Assembly (NCBI GenBank): GCA_934716785.1
Contig: CAKUYM010000117.1
Location: 1 to 11,509, forward strand
DNA: 11,509 nt
Direction: 5' to 3'
Source: an uncultured Bacteroides sp.
GTDB lineage: Bacteria; Bacteroidota; Bacteroidia; Bacteroidales; Bacteroidaceae
Positions within the stretch are counted from its first letter, which is position 1. The number at the start of each line of letters is the position of its first letter. Both the position numbers and the translations under genes were made by a program. The notes under the pieces were generated by a model, which searched no databases, was not told where the DNA came from, and saw nothing but the letters and a program-made list of their open reading frames with translations. Below are positions 5,829 through 11,509 of this stretch, one piece after another.

Positions 5829-7524
5829 ATTCCCTGAAGCGTTCAAAATCAAAAATAACTTGCTTGATGCTGCCATCTACGATCTCAACCTGCCGTTCGG
5901 CACAAGAAGCAATACAACGAATGCCGCTATTGCGCAATTTATCTATCATAGAACAAGAAAATGTAAACTCTCCCATCACATGGACTGTCAGTTGGCGGTT
6001 TTCGCCCATGCTTTGGATTTTATCAAAATATTCTCCTACCAAGCGTTCGATCTCTGCTTCATCACAAGATGGATTTATATTCGGAAAAGGCAAATCTACG
6101 CACTCGCCATAGACTTCTGCCGCAGCCCGCTGTTTCTGTCCCCATAAAGAATAAGGGTGATTAGATAGATTTATCAGTAATTTCTCGCCCATTTCCGGTA
6201 CAACCGGCGTTTCCAATGGTTGGTCGAGTATCGAAAAACAATCATCTATTGTTTCTTGAAGTTGGTTAATAAGCTGTGTTGCTCCAACTTTACCTATAAA
6301 ACCGGCATGATTAATCTGATTTCTATTCGTTGTCATTTTCCCGTACGGCTGCCGCAATTGCTTTACCCACTCTAATGAAAAGAATGCCCTACTTAATAAA
6401 CGGTGTCGGGTTAAGGTCGTATTCCATTCTTTCTCATCACGCATGGAATCTACATCAATTCCTAAAATAGAAGCTATATAATCCCGAAATTCTCTTTCCT
6501 TTGCAAATGGATTAACCGTATTCATTCTTTCGCATAGAATTGTGATGATGGATTCTTGCCCCAAAGTATAAGCCTGCTGTATCATATTATATTTAATACA
6601 CCAATTAATAGCATGTCGCAGATTATCAATCGAATCGTCTGAGAACTGTATAATTCCATCTTTCAGGCTTTGTAGAATTTCTTTTATAGGTTGTGGGAAG
6701 CTACTGTCTAATGCCATATCTATATGTTGTTTGACAGCAACCACAGCAGTTCCCTTTAACAGTTCACGTCCTCGACAGGTCGCTATACTTTTTTCAAAAT
6801 CATTGATGCTATTCTTTAATTTTATGATTGCGTCTTTTACTCTTCTGTCCTTTTTGGTCGCTATGGGCAAATGGTTAGTTACAGAAGCTATAGAAGTAGT
6901 CAAGTCCCCCATTTTTCCGAAGTTCTTAAAATTTGCAGCAGCAAAAGTCCACTCTTGCAAAGCAACCAAGGGCAACAAATCAATAATAGGAGCTTGATTC
7001 GTCTGCAAATCACGTGCTTCATAATTACCGTAAGATATATGCCTAACGGTTATATCTTTCAAAAACTTCGCATAATTCCCAAAGACCAAAATTAACATTG
7101 GAAGATAACGGAAACTGTGAGTCAAGTCAATATATAACTCATCACCATCTTTTAATTCATCGAAAAGCTTCGTAAAAATCTGCCACATTTCTTCTTCATT
7201 CTTCCCATCAGGGATGGATATGTCATGAATAGAACAAGGCAAATTCATTTCTTTCAAAACTGCCTGCAAGCCTTTATAGGCTTCTTCTTTATTTGTCTGG
7301 AAGTTTTTCCGAGAAGTGATTCCTATATCCCAATTATTCTTTCGGGAGCCATCTGTCAATAAAACAAAGACAGCATCGTCCGCACTCCAATGAGCTACAT
7401 CAATATGCTCCATAGTAGCTTGTTGTACGAAACGAGTCTCCGAAGAGATAAAGTCATCTTTTACATAACTACAGGAACCATAAAATCCGGTTCCCAAAAC
7501 GGATATAAAAACTTTTCGATTCAT
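5815..7524 (-). CDS. csx2: Csx2-family (TM1812/TIGR02221) CARF-HEPN ribonuclease with extra C-terminal Csx20-like domain
   Basis: A cOA-activated ribonuclease of type III immunity, 569 aa. The N-terminal CARF domain (about 1-190) starts with KVFISVLGTG and carries DLTHSFRYLPML (133-144), the hallmark of the TM1812 family. A helical HEPN region follows (about 230-435), with the catalytic RNQINH (R401, H406; R-x4-H). A separate domain at about 445-569 then contains LLINLSNHP, DLPFP, HVMGEFTFSCSMIDKL and the ending FERFREY. From memory, this resembles the small Csx20 proteins (CARF-like, ring-nuclease candidates), which end in a VRFRxY-like motif. If correct, activator sensing, RNA cutting and activator removal lie in one chain. 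The gene starts 15 nt after the Card1-like gene and its end overlaps the helicase start by 14 nt. The CARF and HEPN calls are firm; the C-terminal assignment is tentative. Confidence 0.88.
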   Translation of the reverse strand: MNRKVFISVLGTGFYGSCSYVKDDFISSETRFVQQATMEHIDVAHWSADDAVFVLLTDGSRKNNWDIGITSRKNFQTNKEEAYKGLQAVLKEMNLPCSIHDISIPDGKNEEEMWQIFTKLFDELKDGDELYIDLTHSFRYLPMLILVFGNYAKFLKDITVRHISYGNYEARDLQTNQAPIIDLLPLVALQEWTFAAANFKNFGKMGDLTTSIASVTNHLPIATKKDRRVKDAIIKLKNSINDFEKSIATCRGRELLKGTAVVAVKQHIDMALDSSFPQPIKEILQSLKDGIIQFSDDSIDNLRHAINWCIKYNMIQQAYTLGQESIITILCERMNTVNPFAKEREFRDYIASILGIDVDSMRDEKEWNTTLTRHRLLSRAFFSLEWVKQLRQPYGKMTTNRNQINHAGFIGKVGATQLINQLQETIDDCFSILDQPLETPVVPEMGEKLLINLSNHPYSLWGQKQRAAAEVYGECVDLPFPNINPSCDEAEIERLVGEYFDKIQSMGENRQLTVHVMGEFTFSCSMIDKLRNSGIRCIASCAERQVEIVDGSIKQVIFDFERFREYGSK

Positions 7525-7539
7525 TGTTTATTATTGTTT

Positions 7540-8673
7540 CTATTTTTTATTAATAGCAAATAGCTCTTGTTCCAATTTTAGATGCAACAGTTCCTGAACA
7601 GTAAAAAATGATCGGTTGCAATCTTGAATGCTAAATGATAAAATGCCACTATCCTCACATTTCTCCGCAGCCGTATCTTTCATTTTTGCATCGGTCACGA
7701 ATAAAGCCTTGCAGGCCATTCCACCATAGTTCTTCACAGCTGTTCTAAATTTATCAATATCGGTAATGTTACTTATCTGAGTTTTACACTCTACAAACAA
7801 AAGACGATTCCCTGTATTTACAACCAAGTCAATCTCATTCTTTGGATTCTGTTCTGCATTATAAGGGAACTTGACATTCATTCGAATTTCCTTTGCATAC
7901 TGCCATGTAGAAAGCAGACTCGCAACTTCATACTCAAACCATCCTGTATGAAAAAACAGGCTAAATAAGTGTGGGGAAGTAAGCGTATCACTCAATATTT
8001 CTGATTTGCGATTTTTCAGAAAGATCTTAATCGTCTTGGCTCCTTTATCCCACTCTATCTGACTGCCATCTTCTAAATGCCAACAACCGGTCTTCTTTTG
8101 TTTCAACTCATTCTCCCATATTTTATTAGGAATAGAAAAAGCCTTAAACCCTTCATGAGAATGGCGGCGAAGCTTTTTAATCCTATCTACACAGTTTTTA
8201 TCCATTTCTGTATAATCCTGAAACAACGAATAGGACTCAGCTTTCGTTCCATTCAGACGAAATACAGAATCTGTATCAAATGAAACTGTAGATTGGTGCT
8301 TTTCCAAAGACACAAGATCGCAAACGTAATTATTCTGATCGATGTAAATCAGCTTAGCATTGGGATGTCCCTTAAAATATTCATAAAAAGCAATAGACCA
8401 CAACTTAGTTCCACCGGTTATATTCACAGTATAAGTATCATCCGAAGAAAGTTGCGGAAAGTTCTTTTCCAATTGACTATAAATACGTTGAATATCAACC
8501 GGTTCAAATTCAAGTAAGTGCGTTTTCACACTAACTTCTTGCTGTATGCGTTCAGCTTCTTCTTTTGATTGAGAAGAGTGAATCAATAAAATCCCATCCG
8601 GCTGCAGTTCTAAAATACCCAGATATACAGGATAAGATTGCCCTCCGATTAAAGCTATGTGAATATGAGCCAT
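7540..8673 (-). CDS. Card1/Can2-like CARF PD-(D/E)XK nuclease
   Basis: A second cOA-responsive effector, 377 aa. The N-terminal CARF domain (about 1-150) begins with a hydrophobic strand and the GGQSYP turn and has the ligand-pocket motif NITGGTKLWSIA (84-95). A middle region (about 180-235) leads to a PD-(D/E)XK nuclease domain: WFEYEV (245-250), then NEIDLVV with D282 and FVECKT with E295 and K297. This is the DUF1887 arrangement seen in Card1 and Can2, whose members cut single-stranded DNA and/or RNA, or nick DNA, when bound to cyclic tetra-adenylate. All catalytic residues are present. Its ATG overlaps the csm5 stop in TAATG, so it is translationally coupled to the effector complex. Substrate preference cannot be told from sequence. 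Confidence 0.88.
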   Translation of the reverse strand: MAHIHIALIGGQSYPVYLGILELQPDGILLIHSSQSKEEAERIQQEVSVKTHLLEFEPVDIQRIYSQLEKNFPQLSSDDTYTVNITGGTKLWSIAFYEYFKGHPNAKLIYIDQNNYVCDLVSLEKHQSTVSFDTDSVFRLNGTKAESYSLFQDYTEMDKNCVDRIKKLRRHSHEGFKAFSIPNKIWENELKQKKTGCWHLEDGSQIEWDKGAKTIKIFLKNRKSEILSDTLTSPHLFSLFFHTGWFEYEVASLLSTWQYAKEIRMNVKFPYNAEQNPKNEIDLVVNTGNRLLFVECKTQISNITDIDKFRTAVKNYGGMACKALFVTDAKMKDTAAEKCEDSGILSFSIQDCNRSFFTVQELLHLKLEQELFAINKK

Positions 8674-9785
8674 TATTCTGTTAGTATTGACAGTTTTACA
8701 AATCCAAGTACATCACACTCTTCATCAACCCGCCTTGTTTTTGGAAAATGAAATTGTGTATAGAGTTGATTATTGCGACGAGCAGCAGGGATAACCGTTG
8801 TCTCAAAAGTAGCCCAATTTTCAGTCCACGCACCGGTTATAAAACGCCAACCGGAACCTGCACCGATACGTAAAACACACTCTTTGCCAATTTGGCAATG
8901 TTTTACTTCATTTAATAGCACTCTCATTTTTTTCAAATAGTCATCTACCTTTCCGCTATCATCTCTATCTTGCCGTTCCATCCAATATGAGATTTCTTGT
9001 TCTATCAATGTTTGGGTATGCTGATTGATTGTTTGAAACAAATCAGAAAATGTTCGCATACAGTCAGGAAGTAAAGCAGTTGCACTTTTAGCTTTCTCAT
9101 AAAATTCTGTCTTCAATCTCAATTCAAAAGTCGCTTCATCATCCGGAGACAAGACTTCCACTAATTGTGATTTTGTCATATCCCAAAAGCCGGCTTTTCC
9201 CCGTTCATTGATATTCACCATACGAACGGCTGCCTCATAATTTCTACCGAACAAAGCGTCACCAATATGCAAAAAACGAAACACATCAGAATTAGCATCC
9301 TTTCCAAAGAGTCTTTCCTCTATTGCTTTAGCTGTCACTTTTCCGCGCTTATCTCTTGCATATTGTTCCAATCCATCTCTATCTTGGCTTATACTTGCCA
9401 AAATAGCTGTACGAATCGCTCCTTTTATAGAACTACCCGGTATATAAGGCCTGCCCAATCCATCGTGAATGTATTCTTTCAACGTATCTGTCGGCTTTAT
9501 CGTATTTGTCCATAACAAAATGGTACGACGAGAATATTGTTCAAGCTTCGCTGAAGGAGCAAATTGGTTCACAATCTGATCTGTAGGACGTCCTCCGTCA
9601 ATCGCTGTCACCCATGCGTCCAGATTCTTTTCTCCAATCAATGCCAATACCCGCTTCGGATCAATTATACTTATGATAGAATCACCATCTGCATCTTTTC
9701 CCCGAATAAAATCACTTCCATATTGATATGTTTCTCCTGAGCCAATATGGACTGATGTCAAGGTCGTTATTTTTACTTTACTCAT
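8673..9785 (-). CDS. csm5: Type III-A effector subunit Csm5
   Basis: Csm5 is the Cas7-like subunit that caps the crRNA 3' side of the Csm complex. The 370-aa protein opens with KITTLTSVHIGSGETY (5-20), the usual RAMP start. It has PYIPGSSIKGAIRTA (113-127), the crRNA-binding segment shared with Csm3, and the glycine-rich LRIGAGSGW (305-313) typical of the Csm5 C-terminal part. Its place after csm3 and csm4 and its length are standard, which separates it from Csm3 (shorter, with the catalytic Asp) and from Cmr subunits. It begins 2 nt after the csm4 stop, and its TAA shares a base with the next ATG. Confidence 0.95.
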   Translation of the reverse strand: MSKVKITTLTSVHIGSGETYQYGSDFIRGKDADGDSIISIIDPKRVLALIGEKNLDAWVTAIDGGRPTDQIVNQFAPSAKLEQYSRRTILLWTNTIKPTDTLKEYIHDGLGRPYIPGSSIKGAIRTAILASISQDRDGLEQYARDKRGKVTAKAIEERLFGKDANSDVFRFLHIGDALFGRNYEAAVRMVNINERGKAGFWDMTKSQLVEVLSPDDEATFELRLKTEFYEKAKSATALLPDCMRTFSDLFQTINQHTQTLIEQEISYWMERQDRDDSGKVDDYLKKMRVLLNEVKHCQIGKECVLRIGAGSGWRFITGAWTENWATFETTVIPAARRNNQLYTQFHFPKTRRVDEECDVLGFVKLSILTE

Positions 9786-9787
9786 AG

Positions 9788-10765
9788 CTAATTCAATTTA
9801 ACAGGTAAGCAAAATGGACGTCCGCTGCGTAGAACTGCATGCATCCGGTCATCATTCCAATCGGGTCGCAAATCCACGACCTTGCCTTTTAATGGCTGCA
9901 TAGTAGGAAATACCGAACCTACTCCAAATGCATATATAGATTTCTTACGCAAATGTCGCAAATCGTCCTCCCGACTTCCCGCCATATATCCACCACGTAA
10001 CAATAATGTGTACTTTGACTGTGACAAATTCAAAGACCCAATTTCATCTTTGCCCGGAATATATAGAGACAACAATTGCGTTGCATTTGCATCTCTGATA
10101 TCGTCCACCGAAAGAGTATCAGTTTCAACTGAAAACTTTCCGCCTCCCACATTTTTATCCGTACCCAATCCTGTCTCCCCCAAGAAGGTAAACAACCGAA
10201 TTATTTCTTCTAACAAATCATCTTTGGCATCTGTCAAACAATATAATCCAGCTTTTCGATCAAAAAACTTCCAATCAAAGAAGAAAGGCTCTGCGTCTTC
10301 TGCTGCTCTTGAAACACAGACTCTTTCACTTACTTGTGATTCGCAAACAGAAATACGGTCTTGTTTTTTCAGCAATAAATCCCCTTGGATCTGTCGGACG
10401 CTCTCTAACTCCACAGTTTCTCCTCTCGCCAGTTTCTGCCAAAGTTCTGATTCTATATAATGAATCTTCTTCAAACTCTTCCGATATTCTGATTCCGCTT
10501 TCCCCCGCACTGTCACCTTTATCCTCCCCTGCATTTTAGGAAGGAAATAACGATTCTCATAAAAGGGAAAAGCTGAACTTAATAAAAATGAAGAAAGAAA
10601 TGAATCCAAATCCTCCGACTGCCCCATCTGTGCCCTTATAGCTGCCAAAGCGGATAAAAGGGTATCCGACTGCAAGTCTGAAGCCGAGAAATCATAATTC
10701 TCCTTTCCCGTACCGATATGCAAAGGAGAAAAATGAGTCATTTTTATTATGGTAAACGTAGCCAT
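9788..10765 (-). CDS. csm4: Type III-A effector subunit Csm4 (Cas5 family)
   Basis: Csm4 binds the crRNA 5' handle and contacts Cas10 at the base of the complex. From the ATG at 10765 it is 325 aa. Visible family features are SPLHIGTGKENYDFS (13-27), SDTLLSALAAI (33-43), SSAFPFYENRYFLPKM (63-78), a glycine-rich loop FLGETGLGTDKNVGGGKF (195-212) and the late segment KKSIYAFGVGSVF (274-286). The longest frame begins at a TTG (10771) that overlaps the csm3 stop. I prefer the ATG six bases further on because it lies 2 nt after that stop (TGATCATG), and MATFTIIKMTHFSP matches the usual start of the fold. The 8-nt handle predicted from the array, ATTAAGAC, would be its ligand. Confidence 0.95.
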   Translation of the reverse strand: MATFTIIKMTHFSPLHIGTGKENYDFSASDLQSDTLLSALAAIRAQMGQSEDLDSFLSSFLLSSAFPFYENRYFLPKMQGRIKVTVRGKAESEYRKSLKKIHYIESELWQKLARGETVELESVRQIQGDLLLKKQDRISVCESQVSERVCVSRAAEDAEPFFFDWKFFDRKAGLYCLTDAKDDLLEEIIRLFTFLGETGLGTDKNVGGGKFSVETDTLSVDDIRDANATQLLSLYIPGKDEIGSLNLSQSKYTLLLRGGYMAGSREDDLRHLRKKSIYAFGVGSVFPTMQPLKGKVVDLRPDWNDDRMHAVLRSGRPFCLPVKLN

Positions 10766-10767
10766 GA

Positions 10768-11448
10768 TCAATACGTTTTAGGTTCTTCATTCACAATTTT
10801 TATTGAGACCTGTCCATATCCCCGTGAACCATGTCCTCCCAAATAATCGTCTTGCAAAAGAGCAATGGCCTGCTTTATTGTTTCTTTCAAAGAAGCCTCA
10901 TCTTCTCCTTCAAAAATATTCAAGACCATATTCAATTTGAACTGAGCCCCAGCCGGAACACGCTCAAATGTTCGTGGGTTTGCTTTGGCTGTAATCCGGT
11001 CTATTGCCGACTCAGTCTTACTCTCCGTGTAAGGAAGATCTGTATGGCTAAAGTCTGGAACATCTTTCCGATTTAATCCATATATTTCCAGTTCATCCTC
11101 TGTATCCAGTTCTGTAACCATCACTGAATCTCGTACAATCAAACGAGATGGATGTCCATGTTTACCAACGTCAGCCGAAACCCCAAACAATGCTCCAGCT
11201 TTTGTTTCTACATTGTTTGTTGGCTGACCCTCATTTGTTTCTCCGTTCACGATTTCTACCAATGCACGCATTTTCCCTTTCAATGAGCTTCCCGGTATAT
11301 ATGGAATATTGTCAATTGGATTACGTACCACAAAGTTATCAGGGCCACCTATATTCAAAGATGCATTTGTTCCACCAATATGTAAACCGGTCTTTAATGT
11401 GATGACTCCGGTATAAAATATTTTTTTTTGTAATTTTATTGTTGCCAT
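10768..11448 (-). CDS. csm3: Type III-A effector subunit Csm3, target-RNA endonuclease
   Basis: Csm3 (Cas7 family) forms the helical backbone on the crRNA and cuts bound target RNA at 6-nt steps. At 226 aa it has normal length. Features seen: TGLHIGG at 20-26, IGGPDNFVVRNP with D37 at the position of the catalytic Asp of known Csm3 proteins (D32/D33), PYIPGSSLKGKMR (49-61), RLIVRDS (102-108), the conserved ESAIDR...PRTFERVPAG stretch (146-167) and the glycine-rich LGGHGSRGYG (203-212). With D37 present the subunit should be an active RNase. It starts 23 nt after the preceding csm2 stop and is followed by csm4 at a 2-nt gap. Cmr4 is excluded by the neighbours and by the Csm3-type motifs. Confidence 0.97.
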   Translation of the reverse strand: MATIKLQKKIFYTGVITLKTGLHIGGTNASLNIGGPDNFVVRNPIDNIPYIPGSSLKGKMRALVEIVNGETNEGQPTNNVETKAGALFGVSADVGKHGHPSRLIVRDSVMVTELDTEDELEIYGLNRKDVPDFSHTDLPYTESKTESAIDRITAKANPRTFERVPAGAQFKLNMVLNIFEGEDEASLKETIKQAIALLQDDYLGGHGSRGYGQVSIKIVNEEPKTY

Positions 11449-11471
11449 AATCTATGTTTTAAATGTATTAG

Positions 11472-11509
11472 TTAATCTCCTTCATTCGCCTTATGATAAG
11501 CCAATATAG
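11472..11509 (-). CDS. csm2: 3' end of csm2 (partial, cut by window edge)
   Basis: Upstream of csm3 one minus-strand frame reads ILAYHKANEGD and then TAA at 11472-11474. The AYHK sequence close to the C terminus is typical of Csm2, the small helical subunit of the Csm complex, and csm2 is the expected gene directly before csm3. Only eleven codons are inside the window, so the call rests on this short match plus gene order. The 23-nt gap to csm3 contains GAATGAAGGAG-like purine-rich sequence overlapping the csm2 end but no clear ribosome binding site. Confidence 0.65.
   Translation of the reverse strand, partial: ILAYHKANEGD

Noticed and set aside
5829..5876. Upstream ATG for the helicase
   Set aside because: It adds 16 residues without family similarity and enlarges the overlap with csx2; ATG 5828 has a better upstream sequence.
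5602..6147. 181-aa plus-strand ORF antisense to the helicase/csx2 junction
   Set aside because: It lies opposite two well-supported genes with intact motifs and shows no recognisable domain; a shadow frame.
5815..7524. Csm6 as the name of the HEPN protein
   Set aside because: The DLTHSFRYLPML motif is that of the TM1812/Csx2 family, and the extra C-terminal domain is not a Csm6 feature.
9882..10460. 192-aa plus-strand ORF inside csm4
   Set aside because: Opposite strand of a clear csm4 gene, with low-complexity Ser-rich translation and no known motif.
10766..10771. TTG start for csm4 overlapping the csm3 stop
   Set aside because: An ATG two codons later lies 2 nt after the stop and fits the family N terminus better.
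8673..11448. Type III-B (Cmr) reading of the effector genes
   Set aside because: Gene order csm2-csm3-csm4-csm5, the sizes and the Csm4/Csm5-type motifs fit III-A; no Cmr1- or Cmr6-like gene is seen.

Overview
The window holds most of a type III-A (Csm) CRISPR-Cas locus. It includes the Csm backbone genes, two cyclic-oligoadenylate (cOA) responsive effectors, an unusual adaptation module and a CRISPR array. The DNA is AT-rich. The array leader carries a TACCTTTG element on the minus strand, matching the Bacteroidota -7 promoter box (TAnnTTTG), and classical Shine-Dalgarno sites are mostly absent. The primase-polymerase gene is of the BT4734-like family typical of Bacteroides and relatives. 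I therefore infer a member of the Bacteroidales; genus and species cannot be read from the sequence.

All genes lie on the minus strand, so transcription runs from right to left. In that order they are: the last codons of csm2 (cut by the window edge), csm3, csm4, csm5, a Card1/Can2-like CARF nuclease, a Csx2-family CARF-HEPN ribonuclease with an extra C-terminal domain, a RecD-like SF1 helicase, cas1, a CRISPR-associated primase-polymerase (CAPP), and cas2 with an N-terminal extension. Gaps are 2 to 23 nt or the genes overlap slightly, so this is almost certainly one operon. An AT-rich hairpin overlaps the cas2 stop codon. A leader of about 200 bp follows, with a promoter pointing at the array. 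The array has 23 identical 37-bp repeats and 22 complete spacers and runs off the left edge. cas10/csm1 and most of csm2 must lie beyond the right edge. No cas6 is seen.

Expected working: Csm3, Csm4 and Csm5 (with Csm1 and Csm2 outside) bind crRNA and cut target RNA. Cas10 makes cOA, which activates the two CARF effectors (one cutting nucleic acid through a PD-(D/E)XK fold, one cutting RNA through HEPN). The C-terminal domain of the HEPN protein resembles Csx20 and may degrade or sequester the activator. Cas1 and Cas2 add spacers, probably helped by the primase-polymerase and the helicase.

The most interesting points are the helicase/Cas1/CAPP/extended-Cas2 adaptation module, the possible effector and off-switch in one chain, and a decayed repeat in the leader exactly one spacer-length from the first intact repeat. 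The array also has three pairs of related spacers: two overlapping pairs that reveal protospacer flanks without any database, and one pair with the same ends but one changed codon-sized block.
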